Source: Rhizophlyctis rosea (lineage: Eukaryota > Chytridiomycota > Chytridiomycetes > Rhizophlyctidales > Rhizophlyctidaceae). From it: a DNA stretch of 64,000 nucleotides. The position numbers and the translations under genes were made by a program. The notes below the pieces were generated by a model that worked only from the letters and a program-made list of their open reading frames with translations, was not told the origin of the DNA and searched no databases. Shown here in pieces: positions 24,101 to 36,700 of this stretch (position 1 is the stretch's first letter; each line of letters opens with the position of its first letter). The stretch covers positions 1 to 64,000 of the forward strand of contig JADGJC010000096.1 of assembly GCA_027596075.1 (NCBI GenBank), written 5' to 3'.

Positions 24101-26440
24101 CACGTCTTTCGGCCCACTGCGGTGGAAAAGCAATTTCATTGAGTTGCACGCAGCAGGGTCAAAGCGTGCCGCCATTGGTGGGAAGTACCCTCTTGGGACT
24201 TGCGTGGTGGATGACCGACACATGCTGTCGAGCACAATCTACCTCATCTTGTGGAATCTGATATGTCAGTGGCAACGCTTCTAGGCACGATCTCCTTTGT
24301 TGAAAAACTATATGAAAGCATTGGAGATTAAGCCGCCGATTGGTTGCGGAACGCGGGCCTAAAACTCAATAGTCGCATCCAACACTGCAGTCCGATGTCT
24401 CCACACCCTTACATGATTGCTTCGACACTATTCCATATCAGACCAAGTCGCTGGCGCGCAAACAGTCAATCACGAACAAGAGTAGTCGCCTGGTCAGCAT
24501 TCAGCAATTCAGCGACAGGAGTCGCTCCCACTTGCACGACACAGGGTGGTGTGACAGAAATGGTTGAAAAGCAGGAAGATGGATCCTGCTAGGCATGCGT
24601 TGCCCCAAAGTTCTCCTTCGGGCACCATGTACCGTGCGAGAATGGGTGGCTGTGAGGGGCCGAGTAGGGGATGTGGAGAGGCAGGTTGGAATAGTGAAGT
24701 GTAACGTTAGGTCCTGATCACAATGGCGGTTGCAGTGCAATTGTATTTGGACTGTTGAACAAGCTTACGAAGCTTAATACTTCTGAAAATGAATCTTTGG
24801 AAGGATGCCCTTCGATTGCGCTTTCCGAAGGGGTTTCGCCCCTAAAGGGCAGCTTGTTCCTTGTAAATACTTCACTTAAAGTGATCAACCTCTCTAGCAG
24901 AAAATGGCGCATGCCATTTCGTAGTGGTCGCACTGCACAATGGAAACGCCCAAAATGGTGCACCCAGCTTCAGTGGCCGAAAGGCAGCTCAGAATGTCTG
25001 CTAACCGCCTAAAAACTGTCCACAAACGTCTAGGCCGCAGAGGTTAGGATGCATTTTCACGCGGTTACATTGAAGGTGTTCACGGCGTCTAGTAAGCGAA
25101 GGGCGCACACTGGCATTTTCCTGAAAGCAGCGCAAGATGTGATTTCGCATTTGCTACAAGAAACTTGTAGGGCAAAGTGATGATGTTGAAAATGGGCGAA
25201 AGCTAGGAATATGGTCAAAATGTGAAGAGCCACATGGTGAAGGAGCTGTTTCTCTTCCCGAACACAACCACTGACGCGGGCAAAGTTGAAACCTTTGATG
25301 GCATCCCCTTGCAGCGTAACAAATGTTGGTAATTATTGTGACAGATCTTTTGCCCGCTGATGCTGAACGGACTTCTAGGTGCGTTGCAACTCTTGCTGTT
25401 GGTTGTCAAGCGACTGATCGTTTGGGACATCCCATTCAGATATGACAGATTCATTATTGTTGTTAGAGGACAGAGATTCTAGATTGATGGATCCCTGATG
25501 TTCTGTGAAACTCTTTAGATATGTGGTATTCTCTCGTTTGACGTCATTGTTAACATGGTTTGTAATGATTCTTTCGCATCACAAGCACATTATTTCGGTC
25601 GTAGATTGAGAAGGCGGTGAGGAAGGTGCTCAAAGGTCCCACCCCGATTCGGCCGTCCGTTTGTTGGGCGCCCGACTTTTCTCATCGCTTGCACATCGTC
25701 GCGTACTGCACAATGCGAAGCGGATGAAGACTCATGTCACCGTATATCTCGCGCCCAACCAAATGTGTATGCCTCATCAGTTACTTAGTCATTAATCTTC
25801 TCCCTCTCGTGGAAGTGGTCCAACTCTTACTTAGTGAGGTGAGGAGTGAGGTGTGGAGTGAAGTCTTGTGAGTCTCCATTGACGACAAATGTCAGTGATA
25901 CCCAAACAACGATTTCGATTCTTGACAATCAACCCTGGCAGAGTGCAGTGGTATTGTTGTCAAAAAGCAAGATTGGGTGGTTAAATTGGGCGGTGCCGAC
26001 ACTGAATCGGACGATCCACATACCAGCGAGCCTACCATGACGAAATCAATGGCAGTACATATAAACTTCCAGCTGTTCTACCACGGACGATCTCTATGAT
26101 TCGGAGCAGAGAGAGGGGTCTTGACTAGGGCTCAAAACCTTGGTATCCACTTACTTCGGCATCTCAAACATATACTTCAATAATGTTTTGGTACCATGTT
26201 ACAGAGTTGATCTTTATTGATTGATGATTTGAAATCAACTTTGACAAAGGGTCTGTTGGCTCTCGCAACGATGAAGACCGCAGCGAAATGCAACAAGTAA
26301 TATGAATTGCAGAATTCAGTGAATCATCTAATCTTTGAACGGACGTCCAAGAGGGACGGAACTACTAGCATTACGAGTATTAGGTCTTCTTCCAGTCTTA
26401 CATGCATTTCGATTTCTACCTCAAACTAACAATCGCCCTG
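18181..26440. other. Gene-poor region of about 8 kb
   Basis: I find no open frame with recognisable domains and no convincing set of spliced exons. Open stretches are short, fall on both strands and carry no family motif. A near-exact direct repeat (ctaagttggtatgagcttg) occurs twice near 18240-18285. Scattered longer frames (21507-21902 +, 23316-23729 -, 22961-23149 +) look like random or heavily decayed sequence. Old transposon remains are plausible, but no reverse transcriptase, transposase or integrase motif is readable. Confidence 0.5.
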
Positions 26441-27818
26441 TCATCGACCAAGCAAGCCGACTGCCTGCTCAATGAACTTGACAGCATCATCAATGGTCTC
26501 TGACGCCTTCCTACCAGCGTACGATGTCCGCATATTGAAAACGCCCCAGAACATCACAACCCAATCGTGTGGCAGATCCTCCTTCACATGGGTTGTGATT
26601 TGCCCTTCCTGTTGGGCCGCACCACCCTTCGCCAATCTCTCTTTCACGGCTTTCACAAAGACCCTACAGGCAGGACCAAGTACTTCCCCATCAGACCAAG
26701 CGACCCACATCCCGCCCTTCGGTACCAAGACGTCCCCATGAGTGAACGTGACACGCGGATCTGAAAGGTCTGTGACAACATTGCCGGCAAAATTTTGCGC
26801 TGTTTTAGGCATGTGACGACCGGGGAGGAAGTCGCTTCTTTGGGATATTTGTTCAAGTTTTTCTTCGGAGGCAGATTTGTTGGCGAGGTCAAGCCAAGGA
26901 GAAAAGAGGAGGGCGGCGAGAGGGGCTTGGGTGTGGGGAGATGGTTTGGAGAGGTAGTCGGAGTGGAGGAGGGCGGCAGCTAAGTTTCCGCCTGCGGAGT
27001 CGCCGGCTGGTCGATTGTGGAAAGATGGCAATGAGGTGGCATTTCATTAACAATCATGAAAGGCCATGTCATTGATCCATGTACATACCGACAATGATGT
27101 GCTTGAATTCAAGCTCCTCTGTTAGCCACTTGTACGCATCGGTGGCTTCGTTCAAGGCAGTCGGGTAGGTGTATTGAGGGGCCAATGAGTATTCTAAGGA
27201 AAAGAGTGCCAGCCGATGACCGTTGTTTGCAAGGAGCGGGTTTGATCGTTTGATGAGATCGATGTAAACTCGCCAGAATTGTGCCGCATCACCTGCAGAA
27301 TGGAAATCGTTACCATCAGAACTACCAACGAGAGCCTATCCCTGAGAGTCGCTTACCGACGTGATAGGCACCACCATGCATGAAGAGTACGACAACCGTC
27401 TTGTTCTTGCTCGTCCCCTTCACATCCGCCTCGTCCTCCGCAAACCACACTCCATCAATGGCTCCTCTCTTGTTGGCTTCGTTCTTGGGAACATCCACCT
27501 TCTCTGCCCAAAACTGCTTCCTGATGGATTCCACCACGGAGGGGACGCTGTCTCGGGTGCTAGACGTCCGGCCAAATGTCTGTGCAGCTAGCATTTGACG
27601 AGTTAGGCGGACAACATATTCCGTTTGGAAATCCCAGGTAGGCGGATGGGGATTTTCGCTTCGAGTAAGACGTTCTATAGCGACAGTTGGTAGGAAGCTC
27701 ACTAATGTTTTTGTTGGGTGGTTTAAAAACGCATCAGCTCATCTCCCAAGGTATTCGCCGATTTCCGTAAATTACCTGCCGTGGCAGCCATACTGAGTTT
27801 TTGCCATGTGGTCGCCAT
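26441..27818 (-). CDS. Alpha/beta hydrolase, hormone-sensitive-lipase-type esterase
   Basis: Four exons with consistent phases (27818-27776, 27701-27357, 27292-27089, 27006-26441) give about 385 residues, starting MATTWQKLSM. The HSL-family oxyanion motif HGGAYHVG lies at the end of exon 2. The nucleophile elbow AGDSAGGNL is built across the last intron. A likely catalytic Asp lies in WSDGEVLGP, and a likely catalytic His in LPHDWVVMFWG near the C-terminus. Family knowledge: these enzymes hydrolyse carboxyl esters such as short-chain lipids or xenobiotics; the substrate cannot be read from sequence. There is no obvious signal peptide, so it is probably intracellular. It borders the gene desert on one side and the SNARE gene on the other. 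Confidence 0.92.
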
Positions 27819-28734
27819 ACTGTTTACACTCGATGTTTACCAATGGTGGCCGATCGTTGTGAGGTTTGTGATAATGAAACGTTGACAACTACCCAGTCGC
27901 TACAGAGTCAGCGCCGGCCAGAATTGGAGGGGTAGTAGGGGGGTGGGTTCTCGGGTATTTATTGAGAAGCTCCCTTGTCGAAACGTCATGCAGACCTGAC
28001 TTTGTCACACCCTGAATCCGCTGATTCTGCCGCGCATTCCACGTGCGGTTGAGCGGTTGGGGTGCGGCTAAATTCAACCCGGCATCCATTCATCGCCTTT
28101 TGGCGGTCTTCCTTTCTTTCCAGCAAAGGTACCGCTAGAAAAGATCCAGGCTATTGCATACTTACTATCCGATATGTCTTTTTTGGGCATGTGGAGTTGT
28201 TTGAGGGTGGGAGGTGCTGCATGTGGTACGGGTATGGGACCGGTTGCCCAAACAATCCCTTATCAGAAAGCATTGTTTGAAAAAGGATTTAGGATCCATG
28301 ATGCTGCGACGTGATGTTGAAACTTCATCAAAATGAAAGCACGAAGTCAAGACCACGGAGTGGACTGAGTTAGATGAGGGGAGCTTGAATGACCAAAATT
28401 TTCGAACAGCAGCTACAGCAGACTACAAAACTGCTTCAAAAACCAAAGTTTACGCTCTGGAGGCACAGCCTGCACTCGGATGTGATATGTCAAACCATAT
28501 TAGGCGAATAGTGTGACGGATGTTTAACAATGTGTAACTGAGGCGGGCCTTGCTGCTGGAACCACCACCAGCCACCACCATCATATATTGCCATGCCGTT
28601 GCCGTTTCCACTTCTTGCTTAATTGCTCTCTCACGCCTTACAAAACTATCGGACCCCACCAGCAGAATCCAACCAGTTATCCATCTCCTGGTAAACAACA
28701 CTCCAACCCCATCACCTCACCGCAACAGCATCAA
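27819..28734. other. Intergenic between divergent genes
   Basis: This stretch separates the minus-strand esterase from the plus-strand SNARE gene and should hold both promoters. No coding sequence, repeat or RNA gene is recognised. Confidence 0.5.
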
Positions 28735-29675
28735 ATGCAAGCAACCAGAAAGTCGGCCGCGCACCCTTTCGGCGGCGAGGTCCGTGCTGCGGACCCGAAC
28801 GCGCAGGCCGGTGAAGACGACCTGGACGCACTAATTAGCGAAACCTTGAAGACGCAAGAAGCTAGCGCCAGCAGTACCGCTCGGTCGTTGGCTGTAGCGA
28901 GACAAACGGAGCAGCTCGCGGCGGAGAATTTGGTGAAGTTGAACTCTCAGGGTGGTGAGTGTTGGAGTGTGCGTGTGTAATTCCTTAGGGTGACTGAGCA
29001 ATTGACGAGGAGTCTTTTGTTGCGGTTATGTAATTTCGCCACTCCCGCTAAACAATAATCCCATTGTCACGGTAAACAGAACAACTCGACCGAGTAGCAA
29101 ACAACCTCGATACGGCCTCAAGTCATATTGCCACGGCCAATGCAAGAACGGACTACCTCTCTAAACTTACGCGAAACTTCCTCATTCCCGTTTTCGGAGG
29201 CGAAAAGGACACCTCAAAGCATTCCTCTGACACCTTAGGCGACGCATACCGGAACGCCTCCTCCACACCCTCACCAACCTCCTCCACATCCTCCCTCCAA
29301 CCACCCACCCCCAAACTTGGCCCAGACGGACGGCCGCTATGGGGACGGCGGACGAGCAGTTTACCAGACGGCGGGTTCAACGTCGCCGCGGCGGTGAACG
29401 GCGGCGAGGGAGGGGACGCCCCACCGGCTGGGATGGTGGGAACGTACGCGACGGCGGAACAACAGGATCAGTCTGCTGCGTATGAACAGCAGATCGATAC
29501 TGATTTAACTCAAATCAGTGGGGCGTTGAACAATTTGAAGCAGATGAATTTGGCGACTAGTGCCGAGTTGGATCGACAGAAGCATGTTGGGAGGGCTATT
29601 GAAGACAAGGTGGAGGAGAATCAGGCCGGGTTGAATAGGGTCAACAAGAAGGTGGAGAGGATTTTGAGGAAGTAG
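28735..29675 (+). CDS. SEC9: SNAP-25/Sec9-type t-SNARE with Qb and Qc motifs
   Basis: Two exons (28735-28954 and 29080-29675) give about 271 residues. Family role: plasma-membrane t-SNARE supplying two helices to the exocytic four-helix bundle, paired with a syntaxin and a synaptobrevin. The Qb motif spans the intron and includes the typical NLVKLNSQGEQLDRV. The Qc motif is at the C-terminus (LTQISGALNNLKQMN then AELDRQKHVGRAI and NQAGLNRVNKKVERIL). The central-layer glutamines are present in both. The linker is rich in Ser, Pro and Gly and shows no cysteine cluster, so membrane association would not be by palmitoylation as in animal SNAP-25. An N-terminal HPFGGE segment may be an NPF-like motif. 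The symbol follows the yeast orthologue; the SNAP25 name would fit equally. Confidence 0.92.
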
Positions 29676-30189
29676 TCATAAGGGTAGGGGTTGGGGATGC
29701 GTGTTTGAATGCGCCCGCGGTTGTAGATACTTTTGATGTTGATTATAAGGCATGTGTTCGTATGGTGGGTGAGTAGGGCACCCACTTTGGTTTTTTTTGT
29801 AAATACTGTAATTACGAAGTTCCATTCTGAACTTTGTGCATCTTGACCTTCCCATTTTAATTGACCTCGGTCACTGTTGTTGAAAGATGCGCAAAAATCT
29901 GCATCCGTGGATACGCATTTGCGGGCGCTTCAGACTCTTTTTATAGATGTAGACACGACATATGGGAGATGAATCAAATCTTTCTCTATCATCAACAAAC
30001 GAGAAAAACGACTTGTATAGATCCAAGTTCATAACATTGACACGGAATAGCAAACTCTTACCCAGCATCATGCTATCCCATTAAGAATGTACCGAACACC
30101 ATGTCTGCACCAACATGCTCACAATTACTGACCGAACTCTAATTTCCCCCTCCTACCTCGCCTAAACACACCACACACCGGCCCCCACC
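29676..30189. other. Intergenic between convergent units
   Basis: This is the 3' flank of the SNARE gene and of the F-box-family pseudogene. No gene or repeat is recognised. Confidence 0.5.
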
Positions 30190-30980
30190 AAACGATACCC
30201 ATCCCGGCACCCATCAATCAACCCATCCGTCTCCACCTTCTGCCATTTCCAAACGATCCGCATCTCCGCTTCCTTCCGCATCCTACTGCATTTTGCGTTA
30301 ACCTCTCATCACAGACCTCAAAATCTTTGATCCCCACCCAAAACCCGCGTGCCACATCACACGACCCCACCTTCCGCGGAACACGCCTCACAATAAGTAA
30401 GCAGTGTTGTTAGATACGACTTGGCGTACATCAGAGCCGTCGGCAAGGCCAAAGATGCCAATTCCCATTGTGATCGAGATTACTCTGGAATTGGAAAACA
30501 GTCTCGTAGATATCGTAGGTATGGGGTCATGAAGCACCTGGACCCCTTGCTGAATGTGGTCGCCGGACTCCCAACTTTCTGCTATCACGTGTTTGCCGGA
30601 GTGTTTGAGGAAGTTATCGGTGCGAATGGAATGTATGGAAGTTGTGGGAATGTCCGTGCTCCTCCCAAACTGCGTTTCTTCAAAAATGGAATATAGAAAG
30701 CCCTCACGGTCCGTCCTATCGAAGAGCGAAAAGTCATAGTCACATTGTGGACAGGGAATGCTGCTTGATAACAAGATTTGTCCATCCGGTCTGACACCAT
30801 GCACTCTCAATTTGGAACCCCATGATCGCCTTTTGAGACGCTGTCCTCAAACTCTTTCATGGCCTTCTTCGACGGCATACGTCTCGGACCATACTACTTA
30901 ACCTCCGCATCAGCAACCGGCACCGGATATCATGGTCGAGTCCACGCCCACCCTAACATCGCAACATCCTTCCACTTCGG
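30190..30980 (-). pseudogene. F-box-family paralogue, truncated pseudogene
   Basis: It is recognised by alignment with the copies at 51.3 and 57.6 kb. The second-exon start is present (WKDVAMLGWAWTRP near 30980). The conserved Trp after RP is replaced by TGA (30930-30932). The frame then changes before the family core (LRVHGVRPDGQILL, FLYSIFEET, IRTDNFL, ESWESGDHI). The middle of the protein, about 150 residues in the other members, is missing. A C-terminal remnant near 30200-30390 (VPRKVGSCDVARGFWVGIKDFE) matches the family tail but shifts frame again. No F-box exon is visible upstream; a dispersed repeat lies there instead. Confidence 0.85.
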
Positions 30981-31044
30981 TCGTCTGAGACAACAACCGA
31001 GGGGAAGGCATATACCCGGTGCGGAGCCACTTAGCGTCCTTTCG

Positions 31045-31300
31045 GCCTCACTGTTGACGTGCAGAACCACATCACTCTACCCGTCGGTGGACTTTGCACC
31101 ACCGCGGCTGCTTTCATCCCTGCTGCCTCCTGTGCAACACTGCGGTGATGGCCGGTGGGCAAACACGGCCCGTGTCGGAGCATACCGTAAGTTGACTGGA
31201 AAGGCGCTGAAATTCGACCAGTTAGGCAGCGACAGTGTGAAATTTGCAAGCATGAGCCCCTTTTTACATCAGCTTGTTGCTATCACTCTCCAGTTGTCTC
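31045..31300 (-). repeat. Dispersed repeat, copy 1
   Basis: On the minus strand this segment aligns along its length with 59797-60070 (plus strand). It begins at acaactggagagtgatagcaa, passes through gatgaaagcagccgcggtgg, and ends at gacgggtagagtgatg. Similarity is partial, with several small gaps. It sits directly upstream of the truncated F-box-family pseudogene, where an F-box exon would be expected. I recognise no transposon protein in it. Confidence 0.7.
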
Positions 31301-31760
31301 GTGGTGCAGAGGCACTATTGGTGATGCACGTCAGAATGCGCAGCTGATGAGCAACAGTTTTGACCTCCCTTGGGCCGATTTTGAGTCTCAGAAAGGAGCG
31401 GCTTGTCTCTTCATTGTATATTAGAGTATACTTGAGCTGAATACGCATGCATTTGTGCTCTCATGGTCAAGTAATCATGGCGGAAAGAAGGTGAACGTTG
31501 TGAGGTTGAGGCAGGGAGTGCAGCTTCTGACAAGAAGGTGCTTGGCTGGAACCAGCTAGATTCAGGCTCTCGAATAGGCCAGCCGCGAAGTTGTGCGAAC
31601 TGGCCCTGCTGGCCCCTCTTCCACAATTCAAGAAAAGGAAAAAGCGCAGCAAACATTCAACACACAAACTCCTCACCGTATTCATCTGGGACTATTCCTA
31701 CTAGCCGCACGCAAGACAATAACATAACTCTTTCTTGGTCTTTGAATACGAAACGCCATC
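31301..31760. other. Intergenic, upstream of CWC25
   Basis: Probably the CWC25 promoter region; no gene is recognised. Confidence 0.5.
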
Positions 31761-33287
31761 ATGGGTGGAGGAGACTTGGTATGTGTGTGGTGGTTCCCAG
31801 ACCGGCAAATTGCAAAGGAACTCGATTTACTGACCAGTATCTGTTGGCAGAACTTGAAAAAATCATGGCATCCCGGGACGCTGCGCAACCAGGAGAAGGT
31901 CTGGAAGAAGGAACAGGAGGCAGAAGAGGAGCGGAAGAAGTTGGAGCAGCTCATAAAAGAGAAGAATGAGGAGCGGCAGATGCAGGAACTGACTGCTCTG
32001 AATGAAGCCACCGGGAAGACAAAGTGAGTTTTCGGTCGATGTGTGCTCGGAAAAGACGCTGAGAATTTCATATGCTGACCACTCGCACAGGAAAAGAACC
32101 GAAAAGTTAGACTGGATGTATTCAAGTGGCCCAAGCGGAGCTCAGTCAATCGTTGACGAGGACCGTGAAGCTTACTTGTTGGGCAAGAAGCGGGTGGATA
32201 AACTTGTGGAGCAAGGCAAAACGGTTGATGAGGTATGTCCTATCGGTCATATTTGCTCTATTTATGCATCGTTACTTATATTCGTGGTTGCTTGTAGATG
32301 TCGGCAACGTCAACATTCACGCGCACAAATGCTACCGCGTATGGACTCACAGCGAACACCGCTCGGGATATCCAAGCAAAAGTTCGAGACGATCCGCTAT
32401 TCGCTATTAAGCAGCGGGAGCAAGCTTCACTGAAAGCTGTATTGAACAACCCTATAAAAATGAAGCAGCTCAAGGAGGGGAAGAAGGATAAGAAAAAGGC
32501 GAAGAAGGAAAAGAAGGAGAAGAAGCGGCGACGGGGTGGCGATGAGAGTGATAGCGAGGACGATACCAGACGGAAGAAGGCTCATAAACGTTCGGAAACG
32601 GGATCGGTAGAGAGAGTAGACCGAAGGGATAGGCAACCATCGTACAGTCCAGACCGCCGTGGGTACGGGCGCCGAGATGAGCGCTACAGTCGCTCCCCAA
32701 TCCGAAGAGCAGACGACAGACGACGATCAATAACACCACCTCGCCACCGCCCAACCAACGGACACGGACGACGCCGCAGCCCATCTCCATCCCCCTCCCC
32801 GCCACCCTCAAGATCCCGTCTGCTCCCATCTCCACCACGAAGACGCCGACAGTCACCATCACCTAGCCCCCGTCGCACCGTCCGCACGCCAAGCCCAGAC
32901 CGCCGTCTCCATACCTCCCGCAGACACTACTCACCCCCGAACCGACCCCCGAAAATCGAAACCGACGCCGAGTCCAGACGCATCAAAAAGGAAGAGGAGG
33001 CCGCACAGCGGCGGGCGCAAATGATGGCTGATGCGGATTCGTGGGATGTGGAGAGGACGAAGCGGGTGGAGGAGGAACGGAGGAAGGAGGAGGAAGAGTC
33101 CAAAAGGGATTTGGAAGCGCGGATGAAGCGGTTGGAGGATATTGCTGGTGGTGGGCAGGGAGAAGGGTTTTTGAGGGATATGCAACGGCAGACTTTCTTG
33201 CGAGGAAATGCGACGGCGGCGGATATGATCTCTCGCAATCGGGCGTTTGCGCAGCGGGGTGGAGGTGGTTTCATGTCTCAGGCGTGA
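31761..33287 (+). CDS. CWC25: Pre-mRNA splicing factor CWC25
   Basis: Four exons (31761-31778, 31851-32023, 32091-32232, 32298-33287) give about 440 residues. Cwc25 joins the spliceosome at the first catalytic step, next to the branch site. The N-terminus is diagnostic: [19 protein letters not shown], then the charged helix [30 protein letters not shown] marks the conserved CWC25 domain. The tiny 18-nt first exon encodes just MGGGDL. The long last exon holds lysine-rich [15 protein letters not shown] and many Arg/Ser-Pro dipeptides (RSPIRR, SPSPRR), an RS-like region typical of nuclear splicing proteins. It ends with a helical Glu/Arg-rich segment and [15 protein letters not shown]. Yeast Cwc25 is much shorter; the RS tail resembles that of animal homologues. 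Confidence 0.94.
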
Positions 33288-33736
33288 GTTTGTTTTTGGT
33301 TGGTATGTGTAAATAAACACAGTAGTGCACCAGCAGTGCACCAGTATTGTCCAATCAAATGCATTTATGGAACATCAGCATATCCATTTCGGACAAGATT
33401 ACGACAATGCCAATTACTTCACACAACTATTTTCTCCATTTCATTGAGCAGAAACAAACAGAACAAAGACGAAAACGAACAATAATCATAAATCTACCTA
33501 ACCGCAACGTAGCTTTCACAGAAGCCCGAACCCTATTCCCATGAGCCGTCCTTACAAGCAAACCATTAACAACCAAAAGGGTTCGCACACTAAATGGAAA
33601 ACATGAAAAATATCAACATTGCCCAGTCCGCCAAAGCAAAAAGAAATATGCATTCACGTCCCGCTTTGGATGGACGTTTCCCCTTGACAAGAAAGCGAAC
33701 CCGCCCCCTATACTAACGTCCTTCCAAACACACCCA
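33288..33736. other. Intergenic between convergent genes
   Basis: This is the shared 3' flank of CWC25 and the SAPS gene. It holds A-rich stretches such as tattttctccatttc, and no gene is recognised. Confidence 0.5.
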
Positions 33737-36700
33737 TCACTCCGCCGTTCCCGTACCACCAGTTCCACCCACACCCGCACTCCCACCCACACTCTCCGTT
33801 CCACCAAAGTTCGCCCACCCCTGGTTCGTCGTTCCGCCTGGCGTGGGCTGGGGCTGCTCCTGTGAAGAGGCCAACGCATCCCTCAATTCCGCCGCGTTGA
33901 ACACATCAACTTGCGCCGGTGGGGCAGACCCTGTCGCCGCTGCTGCTGTCTCTGTGCCTCCTGCTGCCGCTCCTGCTGCCGCCGGGGCTGGTGCCAGGGA
34001 CGCTCCCGTAGAAGTGGTTTGTCGCGAGGAACCTGATATGCTCTGGTATTGATGGGAAGACACGTTCAATCCATATGCTTGACTCTAAGACCTGCAACCA
34101 ACTCCCCACATCACACACACACTCTCTCTCCGCCTCATCCCCTACTCACCGAATCATCAGACTCCGTCTTCCCCTTGCCGTCATCATCAAACTCATCCCC
34201 AAGCGATGACCGCTTATCCGGAAACGGGTTATCCTAAAGGCGAAAACGCCAATAGAAAAAGGCCAAAGACGTCAGTACTTTCCCGCCAAAAATCTCCGCT
34301 TCGAACGCAAACCCTCTGTACAAACACCCCTTCCCGTCAATACTCACCGAAGTAAACGCCTCACGCATATCAAACTCGATGTCCTTTGGGTCAAACTCGC
34401 TGAAATAATGAGGAAGTTCATGTCAAAAATTCAGTTTCGAAGAACTTCACCAAATTGCAAAGGCAACATACCCGCCCCAATCCCCATCTTCCTCATCCGA
34501 ACTCTCGCCGCCCAGAAACCGGTCGGGAAGATCATTGACAATCTGTTGGCATAGATATCGTGCGAACTGAGTGAGATGGATTTTCGGAAATTTTGGAAGG
34601 AGAAGGAGGGGATGTTAGGTTCCGAGTCTCATGGTGTTGAAAGATTCTTCATGGCGCATCATCCGCTTGGTGTCCGACTCTCGCTCCCTTGGGCCTTGAG
34701 TTCGACTGCATGCCTTCATAATTTGCCCACGTTTTTGGGCAGATGCTCAGATGTTCCCAACAACCCGGACGTAGCAGCCCCGCACACCACACACTGAGCG
34801 AAAAGAACGACCAGCTTCGGTGGGAACATGCCATATATTGATTTCTCATCAAATCAATCCCAATTGGAATCTTCTCTCCACCCTTCCTCCTCCATAAACC
34901 GACGTGGGGACCCGTTTCCATTTTCCTCTCCTTCTGCACTAATTCTCACCTGATCACTAGCCACATCCCCATCTGTAGCATACACCTCGCCGGTGCCCAA
35001 GCCCTCCAACTCATCTTCCTCCTCGTCCGAGTCTCCGCCGCTTCCTCTCGCGCCAGCGTCTTTTCTGGGAGAAGCACCGCCCGCCGTTCCCGCTGCCCCT
35101 GCGCCGCCAGCACCCCCCAATGACGCCCCAGTGTCCGCTTCATCGAGGTTGGCGTTGAAGCCGCCGACCCCCGTGACAAGCGGGATGCCATGGCCTTGTT
35201 GCCCAGTGTTTGGTCGTACGCCGCCTAGGGGTTGCCGGTCGCGATCCTTTGTTTCCCGGAGCGGTCCGTTGATGTAGTCCTGCCATTCCTCGGCCGTGAT
35301 GAAATCTAACATTGTTGTGTGTCAATGGATATTGCCAGTGGGAGGAGCGATGAACACGTACCTCTGAGTTCATCGTTGAAGTCCGCGCCACACTTCTCCA
35401 CCAGCTTGCACACTTCATCTGAAATATATGTCAGATGCCCCATGTAACCCAAACGCACACCCTTGGGGCTGGCACTGGTATGAGGAAGGGATATCAGTTG
35501 TTGAGATAACCCGAAATGCCATGAAATGTGCACTCACACTTCAGTGTCATTCTGTCGCTGAGCCGATGTTATCCGCTTCGTCAATTGTCCATCTTTGAAG
35601 ATCTACGCCCGTGAGTCAGCACGAACGAGTTCTTCTCTTTCAAACCTATCATCATCACTCACCGACAAAACCAATTTCCGCACACTGTTCTTCACACCCT
35701 TCATTTGCTCTTCCACCACTGTGTTTCTCGTGTCTGGATTTGACGGGTCCTCGGGCGACCCTGGCGGTTTGCCAACATTGGCGGTGCTTGTGAAGGAGTA
35801 GGTATTGAATACCTTCGCAATCATGTCGTACACGACGGAATGGAGGAAGTTGTTCCATGGGAAGTTAAAGAACAAGTCCTATGAACGATCAAAATTAGCC
35901 GCATAACTCAGCAGGAATCCATCCCTTCAGGTGAGGCATACCAGGCAAACCGGCAAAACCTTCGCATCAATGAACTTATCCGTTACCGCGATAAGCTCGT
36001 CCGCCACACTGGAACTCGTCGAACCCGAGCTTGTGGACGAAGCCGGTCTTGCTTCACCGCTCTGCATCTCCACCCCTTGCATCGGCGAGCCACCCGATTC
36101 ACCCTCATTCCCGTTCACCTGCTTCTCTTCCGAAGAAACAAGTAGCTTTTCGAACAAGGGACTGGACGTGTACAGGTATTGCAGATGTAGGATTTCAGCG
36201 AAAAGTTCGCACGTCTTCAATCTTTCAGAACCCAATGGCGTTTGTTTGCCGATGGTTGTGTCAACGGGCGTCTGTGTAAATGAGCGCATGAGATCCTTCC
36301 CATTGACAAGTAAAGTAGGGGTAAACTCACGATATTCCGTGGTGCTGTGAGTAAGTCGGCAAACTCCAGCAATCTTGAGCCCAGTACCCGCAACAGATCG
36401 TTCAAATCTGTGGCTAATGACTGAAGTTTCTCGTCCGATGGCGGAGGCGGACCTTGACGATGCTGTTGTTGCTGAAGCTGGTGTTGGTGCTGTTGGAATT
36501 CTGCTTGCTCGATTTCACTAGAATCCGATCAATATGAGAGCCAATTGCACTACATTATATGTCATCAAATGCATACCTGCAGTATCGTCGAATTAGCTCA
36601 ATGATGATATTGATGCCATTCGTCAACGTGCTTCCGGTGTTTGGTGCAGCTTTATCCAGCATGTAGCCGACAAGTTTGTTCATCATCGCTTCACTTGAAG

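Noticed and set aside
634..30932. Trp-to-TGA changes at 634 and 30930 as evidence of repeat-induced point mutation
   Set aside because: Two events are too few, and neither element shows a clear excess of C-to-T changes that I can judge by eye.
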